A stretch of 64,000 bases of DNA from Parus major (lineage: Eukaryota > Chordata > Aves > Passeriformes > Paridae), in assembly GCF_001522545.3 (NCBI RefSeq), contig NC_031796.1, positions 1 to 64,000 on the forward strand, in the 5' to 3' direction. Shown piece by piece: positions 23,314 to 36,497 of the stretch. The translations under genes were made by a program, and so were the position numbers. Positions within the stretch are counted from its first letter, which is position 1; every line of letters starts with the position of its first letter. The notes below the pieces were generated by a model. It was given only the letters and a program-made list of their open reading frames with translations, did not search any database and was not told the origin of the DNA.

Positions 23314-26300
23314 AGAAAGTACAGTCATTATGTATGGTAACATGATTCAAATCTTACTTTTAATTGGAGAATAAATTACAGAATACTAGGTTCATTAGAC
23401 AAACTCTTTGTCAAGATGGAAACATGAGACTTGTTTTCCAGATTAGTTCCCAGTAAAATTAGGTCAGTATAGTTACATGATGGTAACTTAAAGAATGTTG
23501 TCATTTTCCTGATCCTTGATTTGTTAGGTGACAGACATTATTAAAACACACATTTTCCTTAAAAATTAATGTAGGCAAGTTAGAACTGGAATCAAGATTA
23601 TTTTTAGTCAGTATGTATTTTGTTTCCAATATGTATATATGTGCAAAGAATTTAAACTGTGATTTGATTTGATTTTAGAATACTATCCAAGCTTACTCAA
23701 TTTGTCAAATGAATACCAGCTGGTGCATCTGACAGCCAAAACTAGAAAAATAACCTCATTTAAAGATGGAAATCCCTATTCATGAGACCATTTCAGGGCC
23801 TTTGCTTTCCAGCAGGACTGGTTGAGCAGCATGTTCTGATCATTGGGGTGGTTTTGGTTTTCAAAGACAGATGGTCATTGTGTTTAATGTCTGTGTATTA
23901 ATGTTCTATTGATAAAAGTATGAGTAAGTTGCTAATTTCTCTGGGAAAATACAATTAAACTGTTGAGATCAGGATACATGTGACCTGTGCTATGTTTGGT
24001 CCAGAGGCATCAGATCCAATTAGCTTTGCAAAATTGCTCTGCATTTTTACCTGCTTGCTTGGATTGAGGGGAAAAAAGGTTCCTTTGTTTACTCTAAGAT
24101 GAATAGAAAACTAGTCTTGTTTCAGCCTTTTATTCGGATGTTCAGTACTAATATTCAATATTTTCAAATGTAGGATTGGTGGTATTCTGCTCAAGATGTC
24201 TCAAGAGACTTCTCAAACTTGTTGCTGTGAAATCAGACATTCTGGTATGATTTCAGACTAGGTAGTCAAGTAGCCATGGATGGCAGCTTTTTTAGTTTCC
24301 ATCTCGAATATTTTTTTATTTTGTGGATTTTAGCCTGACTTGAAAATATTGCAGCTACAGCGTGTGTTGCTATACCTGAAAGTATTCATTCCTTATATAG
24401 GCAGCTTTCTGTATTAGGGTGACAGGAAAGTGCTTAATTCTGTCAGCTGAAAGTGTTGACAATATTGGGATTTTATTTTTTTTTACAAACCATGCTTACC
24501 TGTTTTAGTAATTGCTACATTTGCTAGGAGCCATTCTCTTGGGCAGTTGCTCGGCTGGCTCTGATTTTATGCTTATTTTTGGTACATTCATGCACTGGGA
24601 TGTTTAAAAATTGAGTTAATTTGTGTGCCATATACTTGTGGATTGAACAGAATATATGAAAAGTTCTTTTCAAGAAATACTTGAAGATGGATATGAAGGA
24701 TGTTAGAGGGGTGGTGAATGTGCAGCTTTTTGCTGTTTTACACTTCAGTTGTTTTTAACACATTTTTCTGCAGAAGAACTCAGTGGTTATTAACTGCCAG
24801 AGGTATATAAGCAAGAAATGATTTGGGACTGCAGGATGACTAGTTTGTGTCTCAGTTACTTAAGTATCTCCTCTTCTGAGTGTGTAATTTTTAAGTGTTT
24901 GCTAACTTGGCTTTGTGACATTATTACCAACTTGTACTTTCTAATAGCATTTCTTTGTTCTCTTACTCTGGAAATTGCATAATGTCTGTTCATTCTCAAC
25001 TGTTTGAGCAGCTCTGTCAATTCAGAAATTGTCTGAAGCAGTGAATAGGTCCCAAACACAGAGAACTATCAAAAACTGTTTAAATTGGATGCTTTCTGTT
25101 ATAGCGATGGCTGCGAACAAAGTGATGGATATATTGGATCCGTAAACATGCTATAAGAAATGTATAGTTGAATTTATTCCATTCTGGGCTGAGGATTGTT
25201 CAGAAGAAAAGGAATCTGCAGTTGATTGCAAAGTCAGTGGAAGGATCCATGGGTGAAGTGTGTTTTCCTGCTGTTTTTTATCACAGGAGGGCCTTGTGAC
25301 ACTCTCGGAGGGTTTTGTTTCTGTTTGTGTTGTTTCTAATGTAAATTACGCGACCTAGCTGGCAAAAAGCATTCATTATACTATTGTCTTCATGGTGGAA
25401 CTTGGGAATATTCCTATTCCATGGTGAGGTTTTACATTTGCAAACCTGGATGGCAATTTGGAGTCGATAGGTGGCAATTCCTAGATGGATTTTATGGGCA
25501 AAAATCCCAATTGCCAGCAACTGGCTCCATGGGCAAAGGCAGAAGAAGTCTGAAGAGTGCCGTGGTTCGGCAGCTGTCAGGACAGTGCCCAGCAGGGATT
25601 GTGTTACCCAACACCCACCTTGTACCTGGGAAGGAAACCAGCAGAGCAAAGTGGTAACCGGTCAGTTACTGCTTTGGGAGGGGAAAGGTAAAGTGTGTTG
25701 GACTGTTCCCTTCTCCCTGCCAAGTCTAACAGAACTTGCAAAAACAATGCTGGTACCATAAAAAAAGAAAGGAGTAGCTTTATAATTTTTTTATTTTTTT
25801 TTTTAAATATTAAGACTAACAGCCATGTCACAGGCCAGAGGTTTTAACCCTCCAAACTTTTCATTATCTTCACGAACCCTGACTGAATGTTGCTTCTGAT
25901 TGAAACATGCCAGTCGGTGATTTGTGTGTTTACTCAAGAGGGAATGATTTTAAAAGTGATTCTCTGCCACCAAATCTGTTTGTATATTAGTCTCTAAATA
26001 TATTTGTTGTGGTACAACATGTCATAATTTTCACCTTTCCTACAGTTCAAAAGCAGAATTTATAAATATAATTAGAAGTTTAAAGGCATTTAAAGAATAA
26101 AAGCACTTTAATGACATTCAATTTTTATTGACAACCCACTAATATCTGCTGCATTACATAAAGATTTCTAATGTAATCCTGTGAGCAGATGAAAGCTCTG
26201 CTGTTTAAAAGCTTAACACAAAGCAGATTTCATTGGATCTGCTCATGGAATGCTGACGGACGGTTCCTGAGCAGATGAAGGGTTGCAAGTGCTTGTCTGC

Positions 26301-26617
26301 AGTTCACACAAGCACAGGCCATTCCTGCTCTTTGTTTTACAGGGTATCACATTAAGAGCTGTATTAAGAAGATAGATGGCAGCAAACTGAAACATTTATA
26401 AGGAGTTATTTTTAGTTATTACATTAATGTTTTCTGTTTTCCAAAAATTGTAACATTGCTGCTTTTGAAAGAAAAAATTATTCACTCACCCGAGGTGTTT
26501 GCAAGTACTCACATTTGGACTGTTTAAAAGAATTGTTGAAAATGCCAAATACACATTTTCAGATCTGTTCTTTCTTTTGTCTGTTTAGGGTCTAAGGAAT
26601 AGAGGGGTTTTTTAGAT

Positions 26618-26913
26618 TCACAGAATACCAGAATGGTTTGGGGTGAAGTGGACCTTAAAGTTCATGCAGTTCCACACCCTACCAGAGACGGGGACACTTT
26701 CCACTAGACCAGGTTGCTCTGAGCCCCGTCCATCCTGGCCTTTGACTATTTTGAGGGATGGGGCAGCCACAGCTGGGAAACCTGTGCCAGGGTCTCACCA
26801 CCCTCACAGGGAGCAATTTCTGTCCAATATCTGATCTAATCCTGCCCTCTTTCAGTTCAAGGCCATTCTCCCCTTGTCCTCTCACTCCCTGCCCTTATGA
26901 AAACTCCCCCTCT
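26618..26913 (-). mobile_element. CR1 LINE fragment, about 295 bp
   Basis: Antisense CR1 from the tail (ttcacagaataccagaatggtttgggg) through ccactagaccaggttgctctgagcccc, cctgtgccagggtctcaccaccctcacaggg and attctccccttgtcctctcactcc. Confidence 0.9.
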
Positions 26914-28342
26914 AGGAACTTAAATCATGTGAAGTAATATCTAATAAAAGTCTTGCTTGATCTGAGCCTGTTTGGGTTTAGGTTCCCTGCTGTGTGGTTG
27001 GACACTGAGAAATTGGAGCCGATTTGAGCAGTTTCTGCCAAAGGCTAAATGCGCGTGCATTCCGGTAATTTGGGGCACAGGCAGCTTCCACAAGTCAGGA
27101 AGGGACTTTGAAGAAGGAACATCCTCTCGAAGAGCAAGAGAGTGGTCAGCTGCTGGGCAGAGTCCGGGGCAGGACTGTGTGGAAGCTCGGGTCTCTGAGA
27201 AAGGCTGTGGGACATTCCTTCTGTCGCGGGGGTCCCTGTTAGTGCTGCAGGATGAGCTGCCTTTGGAGATTTCCTTGCTTGACTGAACAAAACCTCCCTG
27301 CTCTCATGGAAGGGCTCTGCCGATTGCTGGCTCTGTAGCTGTTTTGCCAGAGAAATGAAAAATTGAAAGCGGGGAGGTAATTGGCGGGCCTGAGAAATAA
27401 AATAGGGTTTTTGATCAATTTATGGAATGTCCTACAGTTTTACATACAAAATTATAAATCTAAGACCATAGGAGAAGTCACTGTTACGGTTCTGGGAGCA
27501 CCATGAAACCCAAGTAAAGCTGTCAGTTGCTTCTCGGTGTCCTCTCGCAGGAGAACAAAAAACCTGACTGATGCAGTTGAACACTTATTCTACTTTGCTT
27601 TAAACTTACAAATACAAGGTGGCCTCAATTTACTTGGATTCTTTTTGTTTGTTTGTTGGATGACAAATGAGATGTGTCTGTATTTCCTTCTACTTGCTGG
27701 TTCTCAAATGAGATTTCTAAAACAATAGATTGGTGAAGGCTGTAGTACAGTATCATCAGCACAAATAAAACACAGTCTGGGAATAAAATAGCTGCTCTCA
27801 TCTTTTTCAGTAAGTTGCAAGATACAGTTCTTGCGGCTTTTCGTTGATGAACTTCACGTTCACATGATGACAACGTGAAGGGCCAAGTACTGAACTCTCG
27901 ATTTAGTGCCGGATCCCTCTTGGAAGTTATGTTTATGTAAGGATTGAGTTCTCTAAAAACCACAGTGGGGAGGGTTATAGGATTTTAGCAGAACTTGATA
28001 GGATGAAGGGAAATACACTTGTTAAACCACGTGCTATATGATGTGTGTCAAAGAGCAGTATATCTGCTTTTCTTCTCTCATTTGAAAAGTGGTGAGAAGG
28101 AAGAGGCAAGTGACCAAAGTTAGTATTGATTAACAGTAATTTAAAAGCAGGGACATTTGCTTTTTAAATGTAAAAATGAAGAGGGGGATCTCCCGACGCT
28201 TACACAGTAATACTCTGGAAAAGTTGTGGGTTTATTCTTGGCATGGGATTATCGTAGCTCTGCCCACATCTGGGCAGGGCGGGGCACAGAGGGTGCTGAG
28301 AAGATGCTACTAAATTCTGTTGTATTTCTTTATGTCTTCCAG

Positions 28343-28405
28343 GACTTGCAGTGAATGGAGGAGGACACTTTTTGCTAGAGATTTAACTTGTCTAAAGATA
28401 TCAAG
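28343..28405 (+). other. Candidate non-coding exon, 63 bp
   Basis: A good acceptor (TTGTATTTCTTTATGTCTTCCAG) precedes position 28343 and a good donor (TCAAG|GTATGA) follows 28405. Reading frames through it are closed, but an ATG at 28355 opens a 7-codon frame ending in TAG at 28376-28378. It would fit as a 5' UTR exon between the CpG island and the ATG exon at 36431. Short acceptor/donor pairs also occur by chance, so this stays provisional. Confidence 0.35.
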
Positions 28406-28514
28406 GTATGAGAATTTTTTCTTCCTACAATCCCATGCATTCTTTGCAGGCATGATTTAATTGTTTAAATAGAGTTACAGTTGTATTCTCTCGTTTCATT
28501 GTCAATGTGTGATC

Positions 28515-28550
28515 GCCTGAAATTGGAACAAGGCCTGAAATTGGAACAAG
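28515..28550. repeat. Perfect 18-bp tandem duplication
   Basis: GCCTGAAATTGGAACAAG occurs twice back to back without mismatch. Its perfect identity suggests a recent slippage event. Confidence 0.85.
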
Positions 28551-29294
28551 TCTGCTGTTTTAGTATAACAGTTCTACCAGCAAACTCAACCTGAATGTAT
28601 TAGAGAAAAAGATGTAAGAGCTTTCACATATTAGTGTTGGATCATTCTCTTTTCCTGCTGGAGGTAGGAAAGGTAGAAGAATGGATGTAATAAAGCAATA
28701 TGTGGGCTTTCATGTTATTTCTTGAGTTCATTCTAACTACTATATAAAATTCTGATTATTTTTTGTAAATGCAATGTGTAATAGTGATGCTGCATTATGT
28801 AAAAATGTACTTTGGTGTTTTAATTTTTCAATTTTTTTTTAATAATATAAAATTCAAAATATCCCATGTTGTGAAAAAATCTCCAGTGCTTGCCAATGGA
28901 TTCAATTCCAGTTTCATATTAAATATTATTAAGACTTGAGCAAATTTGCAGAACAGGCTTACAGCAGCTCCTTAATTAGGTTTGTGTTTGAAGATGTATT
29001 TTGATAATTTAAGAACAATAATTAAAATTTCCTTTAATCTCTTGGAATAGACGAGTACTATAACATTTTCTATCTTTATACATTGCCCATTTTTTTGTTT
29101 CTATTTTCTGTTGTACCAGTTAATCTTCAAAAGTAACTTAAGATTGATAAGAGGCTCGAGCAGAATGTCCAACGTGGGGCTGGTGTGATTTTGAGGGACA
29201 AATTTTTGGATGCTCCATGTCACAGCCAAAAGTTGAAATGCAGGAAACTCTGCATTTCAGTCTTGTGATGGTTTGGGGAAGAATCAGAATGGCG
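28551..29294. other. Intronic stretch, nothing recognised
   Basis: AT-rich sequence. The part from about 29155 is less AT-rich and may be a diverged 5' extension of the following CR1 copy, but I could not align it to a known CR1 block. Confidence 0.3.
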
Positions 29295-29800
29295 GATCCT
29301 GGCACAGTGAGGCTTGTTGATTCAGCACAGGAAGGACGTGGAGCTGTTGGAATAAGTCCAGAGGAGGCACCAAAATGATCATAGGGATGGAGCAGCTCTG
29401 CTATGAGGAAAGGCTGGGATAGCTGGGATTGTTCAGAAAGCAGAGAATTCCGGGGTGATCTTACACCCTTTCAACACCTGAAAGGAGCCTGCAGCAAAGA
29501 TAGAGAGAGATTATTTACAAGGGCCTGGAGCAGCAGGACAAGGAAGAATGGCTTCAGTGACAGAGAGTAGGTTTGATTAGATATGAGAAAGAAATTGTTG
29601 CCTGTGAGGGTGGGCAGGTCCTGGCAGAGGTGCCAAGAGAAGCTGTGGCTGCCTCTGGATCCCTGACAGTGTCCAAGGCCAGGTTGGACACTGGGGCTTG
29701 GAGCAGTCTGGGACAGTGGAAGGTGTCCCTGCCCATGGCAGGGGGTGAGACCAGGTGAACTTCAAGGTCCATTCCATCCTTGGCCATTCTATGATTCCAG
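29295..29800 (+). mobile_element. CR1 LINE fragment, about 505 bp, sense
   Basis: Sense CR1: the block cagcacaggaaggacgtggagctgttgga, agtccagaggaggc, gggatggagcagctctgctatgaggaaaggctggga, then the 3' region with tggatccctgacagtgtccaaggccaggttgg and the tail ggccattctatgattcc. 5'-truncated. The three ORFs inside it are repeat sequence. Confidence 0.92.
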
Positions 29801-32800
29801 CTATAGCAAGTGCCCTGAAACTTCTTTCAAGGCAGTTTAGCAAGACTTGGCTTGTGCAGAACTGTACCACATTTTATTTCAAGCTTAAATACCTATTCAC
29901 GTGGCTGTTTATGGAGGCAGCTACTAGTAATATTTAAAACCAAAGCAATAATTTTAACTGTTATGAGCAACACAGAAGACACTAAAAGCACCAGGAGTGA
30001 ATTGATGAAAGTGAGGTGATGGAATTTCTAACTTTTGTTTAGCTATCATTTTACTCCGAGGCTGGATAATTATGACATTGTATATAGAGAATGGAAGTGT
30101 TCTTTGGGAATTCAGTCTGTATCATTAATCTAGGTATAACCCTAATCTAGAATTAGAAACCAGGTTATGCAAAATGACAAAGCCTGGTTCGAAATTAAAT
30201 TTCCTGCATGTCAAGGTCACCACGTTTTCATGCTGGGGAGAGAACTTTTTGACTTTCTCCTAGTGAGTGATTGCATTCTTTCTGCAATGTTTCTGGTCTC
30301 GTTTTAAATAGATGTTAAATGTCAACACTTAAATAAAAAGTATTGCTGGAGAAATCTTTTTCCCAGAAAAGTAAATTCAAATTTTGACTGAAAAGTTACG
30401 GTTACAAAGTCTGTTAATTGGGTATTCTGTGGCAGGCAGGTTATCTGATGAGGATTGTTATTGTTTGAGAGTAGCGAGTTTCTCTGGATTCAGAGCAATA
30501 AGCTGTCAGTGCAGTCTTTCTCTGAGAGCAGTCGTGCTTTTATTCTCCTTTGTCCTTACTTGAAGTGCGACTGTGGTCCAGACAAAAGGAAAAACAATCT
30601 CCTGTTAGCAAAGAGCGGGAAGCTTGAGCCTGCCCAGAGCCCGCGTGTGTTGAGGGATGGAGTGTGGTGTACTTTTGCCTCTCAGCTCCAGGTACAAACA
30701 GCTTCACCCTCTGGAAGCGCTGTTTTCCAAGCATAGCACCAAAATGAGCTGTTCCTCTGCTAAATTGTGTGGGTTTCCGTAAGAATACAGTGCTTGTCTC
30801 CTTCCTCCCAGGCTGTAATGGTATAAAAATTACCTCTGAACATAATCGCCACAGACTCAATAAATGGCCACAGTCACCTTAGGGGTGTTGTTGGGAACGT
30901 CACAACCATGGGAATATTACTTCGTTATGTTCTCAGAACTGCTTTTTAACAGGAGAATTAACAGCTGCTTCATTTGATAAAATCAAAGCAGGGATTGAGG
31001 TCAACCTCCTGCTTCCTTGTGAAATGTTGCGTTGATCTGCTGCAATTGTTTTTCCAGTGGGAATACTGTTAGGTGTTTTACGGGTGATTTTTATGTATTT
31101 CTATCAAAGACAGTTGGAGAAGCAAAGACAAGTCAGTGCAGGATCTGTAGGAAAGGCAGTCCAGAGATCTCCAAGTATTTTGTTTAAGAGTGAAACAGCA
31201 GATGGGCCTTCACATCAGGCCCCCCATGATAGTTATTACTGGTCAGGCATTTGTGAGGAAACATAACATCAAACAATTAATTTTGTTGTTCTAAAGCCTG
31301 TTAGAGAACTCTGTTTAATAAACTTTTAATTGCTTAAAGACCTCTAATTGGCAGAGTTTAGTGCTTTTAATACCTTTGTTGTTTTCCTATTTCCAAATAA
31401 TCCTAGAAGTTCTTGGCAAGCTTGCTAGGTCTCAACAGTACTTTTTTTATTCCTAAAGTTCCTGGAAATATTTAATCTCTAAACTTAATCTCTAAATTGT
31501 GCTCCCGTGTGTTCAAATGTGCACAGACCAAGCTCGTTAATATACATTTCCTTTGACTTCAGAGATATTGTAATCAGTTATTCCCACCACTGTGGTGAGG
31601 CAGAGTGTTCTGGGAGGCAGAATTTAATGGATTTGATCGTCATGAAGTTCATGGAGCTTCTGCCACTTCCTGACAGTTCTCAGTGAAGACTGTGGCCATC
31701 CCAGTCCTCCTGTGAGCATCAAAGTACCAACGTAAGCCTTCTTTAGTCCTTGTCATCAGGCTGTCTCTCAAAACACCCTCTGGAATTTCAGGGCAATTTA
31801 AAATAAGAGTTCAGGTTAAACTTTAAATAATTAATTTGAGGAGCATGAAAAGTTTCAGCTTGGCAGCAGTTACAGGTAAATGTGGAACACGTCTGTTTGC
31901 AATACCCATTATACATGGAGTAAATGCTTGAAAGTCAAGCCCCGTTGTGTGTTTTGTTTGCATTTTTCAATTTATTTCATTGTGTGATAATTAGTTTTAT
32001 AAATCTGTCACTTGTGTAAAAAAGTCCTTGTTATCTCTTCCTTCCTGAAGCTTGAATGTTCTTTGAAAACAGTTCACTAATTTATGAAAAGTTAGGGTTT
32101 TTTTTTGTTCACAAAATGTTCATTTGGGCTTTACATGCTGGTAAATCCTGAAAACTAATATTCAGAAAGGTTCCTTTTTCTGGCATCTTAATATAAGATC
32201 CTTGTTACGCACACTTCTTAATTTCTACTGTAGTGAGTTCAGCTTCCCTCATGAAATCAGCTCATCTTGTGCTACCAGGAACCTTTGAAATAGAATATTT
32301 TACAAGTACCAAGCTTTTCCATTACATTGCACAACTGTGTATATTTTCCATCAATGGACTTTTGGTTTGTTTTTTGGTTTTTTTTTTAAAGTGACCCTTT
32401 AAAAACAATTTTCTTTCCTTTGTTCCTTTGGGGAATTCAGGGAAGGTGTACTGAAGGAATGTGGTGCCTCAGGATTGTCTGAGATGGACAGAAGCTGATA
32501 AATAAAGGAATAAGCACTGAGATTCTCATTGAAAAATGTGCTTTAATTGAAGTTTACAAATACTTCTGCTTTATAACATGCTAAATGTTTATAACATTAT
32601 TATTATTATTATTATTATTATTTATAATGTTTAATCTATTAACATAATGTATTGAGAGTTTTTGAACACTCCATAGTGTATTCTGCTGAATATTAAGAAG
32701 GTTCTGGAAGTAAATTCTGTCTTAATTTGCTGCTGCCTGACCCAGAGAGTGAGGTAATGGGATCTCATGGGCTGGCACAGGCTTGTACTTCACTTTTCAA

Positions 32801-33888
32801 CTACAAATTCATATCCTGAGAGGCAGCTGACAGAATGGTTGACCCACCTCCAATTCCAATTTGGCAAGATGGTATTTTTCTTTTTTTTCTTTTTTTTTTT
32901 TTGGAGGGGGTTGTCTTTTTCAGCCATTCAGTTAAAGCTCTGTTGTTGCCACACTCTGGCTATGCTGCTGATTGATACCTGTGCGCATCATGTGCTGCAC
33001 AGCAAGCCTGACTGCTGCACAGGCTGTCTCCTGGCTGAGATTGGGTACATGGATAAAGAACTCTGTTTCTATTAACATGTTTGTTTGTAAGACCAAAATG
33101 TTTACAGTAATTTTATTTTCTACAACAAGTTTTTGCAATGCTCGTCCCTCTACATAGGTAGTTTTATTGCAGAGGTGAGGAAGGAACTGAACACTTAAAG
33201 GGGAAATGAAATTCTTAAGAGATGTGCATTGCACGCATGACTTAGGATGCATTCCCTTCCTCCTTTTGTAGTTAGAAATTTGTCTTATTGGAGAAAGCAC
33301 AGGATTCTAATATTAAGATATACATTTAATAACTCCTCACACCAACGTGCATGAAATTTGGCAGCAATGTTTGTACGACTCACTGGACATCAAACACTCT
33401 TTTGAACAAGAGCTTAGCTTTGCTAATCAGCTTTATAGAAAATAAAATTTTATTTTTAGTATGGTGATCAGAGAGGAGGAGAGTACAGGGGTCTGGTTGT
33501 TCTACTGGTGGTATATAGGCAGAAAAATTTGCTTTGGTTTTGTAATTCTGTGTCTGACACGCAATATCTCTGTAAAAAGAAGCAAAACTGACTTCTGAGC
33601 TGGTTTTTTCTAAAAATGCTGTGTAGGAGATTATACCTTTTTAGTCATCTGTTGATACTCTTTGGAGACTTGTGCTCATGCAGTGTCTTCATTTTATTTG
33701 GTAAACTTAAAAATGACAAGATAAAGGGAAAATCAAGTGTAGTATCTCTTGGTTGTCCAAATTCTTGCCACAGACATCCTGTGTCAGTGGGGGTGTGAAG
33801 GATCCCCATCACATCCCTGCAGCTTTTGCTTCTGTGTAGTGGTTTAGATTTGCTAATTTCATTTTCCCAGCCAACGCACCAAATAAAT
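29801..33888. other. Intronic stretch, nothing recognised
   Basis: Mostly AT-rich sequence without convincing exons. It contains an ATT microsatellite at 32596 and a T-rich run at 32874-32902. The ORFs at 30455-30736 and 32932-33300 (minus) have no recognisable domain and no paired splice sites. Confidence 0.4.
32596..32622. repeat. ATT microsatellite, about 9 units
   Basis: Pure trinucleotide run. Flanking words TTTATAACATTA and TATTTATAATGTTT are nearly inverted copies, so the locus could fold into a hairpin with the repeat at its tip. Confidence 0.9.
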
Positions 33889-34195
33889 GTCATGGTTTTA
33901 AGGCAGTAACTAAAAAAATTACTTCTTGCTGTGAGATATGGATTAAAACAAGAGCAAAACAGACTTAAAACTTAGAAGGAAATAAAGAAAATTTATTAAC
34001 AAAACTACAAGAATAAGAACACCAGAATAAACTTCCAGAAAACCCTTTTATCCCCCATTTGGAGTTTTCCTCCCTAATTTGCCCTAGGACAACTAGGACA
34101 TTCTGACAGAGCTGCTGCTGATCCTGAAGAAAGGCATTAACCTGGGCTGTGAGGTACATTAACGAGTTCATGGGGTAGGATGAAAAACTGTCTGA
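33889..34195 (-). mobile_element. Probable solo LTR, old
   Basis: Starts with TGTCATGGTTTTAAGGCAGT and contains ATTAAAACAAGAGCAAAACAG, AATAAAGAAAATTTATTAAC and ACACCAGAATAAACTTCCAG. I associate this A-rich pattern with antisense copies of a bird ERV LTR. The plus-strand TTTATTAA gives a poly(A)-type signal on the minus strand. The right boundary and target duplication are not clear. Confidence 0.45.
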
Positions 34196-34552
34196 TCCAG
34201 CTCCTCCTAATACTGTAATTTTGTTTGCTGTTTAATGCTTCTAATTCCATGAACTAATACGACCAACAGGATTTTTAATTTAGACTGCTTATTCTTAAAT
34301 ATTACTTCTGGCTTAGTGGTGTTGGCTGAACAGAGGAAGAGCAGTGACCGTGTTTGCTCAAAGCCACAGAGAGACACAGTTGTGTGTGGAAACGAAAACT
34401 AGCAGCTGATTTTGGTCACCTGCTCCTCTGTGTTGTGAACACCTTAACTAATCAGGATATAAGGATAAGGGTTAAGAGTGCTTAGCTTAGAATACATCAA
34501 TATTGTGTGTAAGCTACAATGCGAAACCATGCCAGGAATTGCAGCTAAAGTA

Positions 34553-34640
34553 GAGTCACAGAATTACTGAGTGGTTCAGGTTGAAGGAACCTTAAAGACC
34601 ATCTAGTTCCAACCCCCTGCCATGGGCAGAGTCATCTTCC
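34553..34640 (-). mobile_element. CR1 LINE fragment, about 90 bp
   Basis: Antisense CR1 tail: gagtcacagaattactgagtggttcaggttgaaggaaccttaaagaccatctagttccaaccccctgccatgggcag. Only the last part of the element is present. Confidence 0.85.
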
Positions 34641-35235
34641 TGTAGTCTAGCAGTCCCCTGGGAGTATGGAATTAGTCCTTGGGATGTCCCTTGGCTGGTA
34701 ACGCAGGGTCTTTATGCAAGACATCAGTTCTCTCTCTTGTCTGGGGTTCTTAGGAGCAAATTCATGGAGACTCTGGCTGTGCCCTGCACAGAGCCTTAAT
34801 TCAGCCCTAGTACCAGCACAGCACTTCCTGGCCCTGTTGGCCACGTGCAAAGTGCAGGTAAATATAATTATTAGCTAATAATATTAATATTAACTATCAG
34901 GCTCACCTTTGGCATGGCCTAGGCCCGGGGTAGGTGACTTCTTTGACAGAATTTGGTTGAATTCAGTTGTAGCTCAGCACTGGTGGCTTAGCTCTGCTAA
35001 GTTCTCTCCACAGTGCAAGCCAGCATGGGGAAAGTCTCTAAACAATTGTCTGTGTACCCAGGTGGAATTTTTTTTTGGTAGTCATGTAACAGTGGGATGC
35101 TCTGAAGGGGACCTAAGCCTCATTTAGGAGCCTTGGGAATGAGCCTAAACACCAGCTCCTTGTGTTTTGGTGGCAGAAAGGTGCCGGGCATGCTCAAGTG
35201 ATTCATAAATGCAAAGGATTTATGAATTTAATACT

Positions 35236-35254
35236 CATGCATGCATGCATGCAT
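35236..35254. repeat. CATG tandem repeat, 19 bp
   Basis: About five CATG units. Each unit is its own reverse complement, so the run is palindromic and alternates purine and pyrimidine. Confidence 0.85.
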
Positions 35255-36397
35255 ACGGACTCCCAGATCTGTTTGTGCAATTTGGCAAGTGAGTGGGAAC
35301 TTGTGTCAGGAAAGGCTTCAGTTGCTGTCATCCCTGTGTGCTTACTGGGGCTTGGGATGTGTGTACTCTGAGCTGCTGCTCTGGAATGCTGGTGTCTCTC
35401 GGTAAGTGAGTAAATATATTAAAAGGACTTTCAGTGGCTTTAAAAATACATACAAAGCTCTTTGAACTGTCCGCTATTGTATTATCAGAATTGAAAGTAT
35501 CAAACAAATGTGAAGAAATGCAGGATGGCATTTACTGAGCATCCTCCAAGAGAAACCAAATATTGTTATGGGAAAAAAATTCATTATTTTTACAAGATGA
35601 ATGTGTTACCTTGTGACTATGGAATATCATGTGTCCAATAGAAAGAAAATTGATTTATTTTATGTACTGATCAAAGACTCTTTACAATTATTTTGGTCTG
35701 GTTTGAACTGCTTTTGTTGTAGGTGTTTTGATGCTTTACGTGCTTTAATAAGAGGCTGTTCCCCAGCACAGGCTCTCAGTGTGCCTGTTGATCCCAGACA
35801 CTCTTATCTTCAGCAATACTCAGACAACTTTTCTTTTTCCCCATCAGGAAATATACAGCAAGGAAAATATAGGGGTAATGTTTATGTTTGATTTTTTGCA
35901 TCAGTTACTCTGGGATTGAGTGATTTATCTCCTCATGACAATTTATTCAATTTGCAGGAGAATTTGACAGTCAACCATCCCAAGAGCCGCAGAGCATCTG
36001 GAGTCATGGTTGGTGTCAGCAGGATTGATTTTCTAAGCAACAGGAGGGGCAGCAGCTCCTTCTGATGGGTTTGGTTTTAATAGTGATGGGAAACGGAGGC
36101 AGTTTGCTAAATGCTATGGCTTTCCCACTTCTGTGTGATAATGAATTATTTGGTAAAATAGGTTGGCTCTACCAGCAGCACTGGAATTGTGTTGTCCTGG
36201 AAATAAAGCCTGGATAACTTGAAAGCAAACTAAGTGGTAGGCTTTATGTGGATGTTGTTGTTAGGAATTGTATTGGCAAAATAGTTTTTCATCATTTTAT
36301 CTTGGTTTTAGCACTTCTTTACCTCTTCTCCATAATAGCTTCCTGTTGTCCAAATGGGACCATTGATTTTTTATGTCTGTTGTTCTGCTTTCCGTAG

Positions 36398-36497
36398 TGT
36401 TTGCAATAAACCAAGTGGAACAGGATCGCCATGTTTCGAAACAGTCTCAAAATGCTTCTTACAGGAGGGAAGTCAAACCGCAAAAACAGGTCCAGCG
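36398..36497 (+). CDS. First coding exon of an unrecognised gene (ATG at 36431)
   Basis: A clear acceptor (TTGTTCTGCTTTCCGTAG) precedes 36398 and a near-perfect donor (AGCG|GTAAGT) follows 36497. The exon has 33 bases of 5' UTR and then an ATG at 36431 with GCC before it. In that frame a TAA at 36407-36409 closes the sequence upstream, so the protein should start here. It codes 22 residues, MFRNSLKM..., with six Lys/Arg (R3, K7, K14, R17, K18, R20), and ends on the first base of codon 23 (phase 1). The split codon plus the next exon gives GAT (Asp). The short basic start could bind membrane lipid or act in nuclear import; that is inference. The start and the splice pair are well supported; the product is not recognised. 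Confidence 0.75.

Larger units (their letters stand above)
7956..28342 (+). other. Probable first intron, non-coding
   Basis: After the GC-rich part ends near 8480 this is mostly AT-rich single-copy sequence with no convincing coding exon. Contents that can be named: a TG-rich microsatellite (15740), a 95-bp direct duplication (19504 and 20903), a CR1 relic (21125), nested LTRs (22225-23313) and a CR1 fragment (26618). A weak acceptor/donor pair (8535-8672) was seen but not supported. The minus-strand ORF of 197 codons at 15331-15924 has no recognisable domain. If the exon at 28343 is not real, the intron continues to 36397. Confidence 0.5.

Noticed and set aside
24856..25059. Minus-strand ORF of 67 codons with a helical, Leu/Lys/Arg-rich look
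   Set aside because: Short, with closed frames on both sides and no similarity I can name. AT-rich DNA gives such sequences by chance.
29554..29870. Overlapping ORFs on both strands near 29.6 kb
   Set aside because: They are the 3' region of the CR1 copy at 29295-29800.
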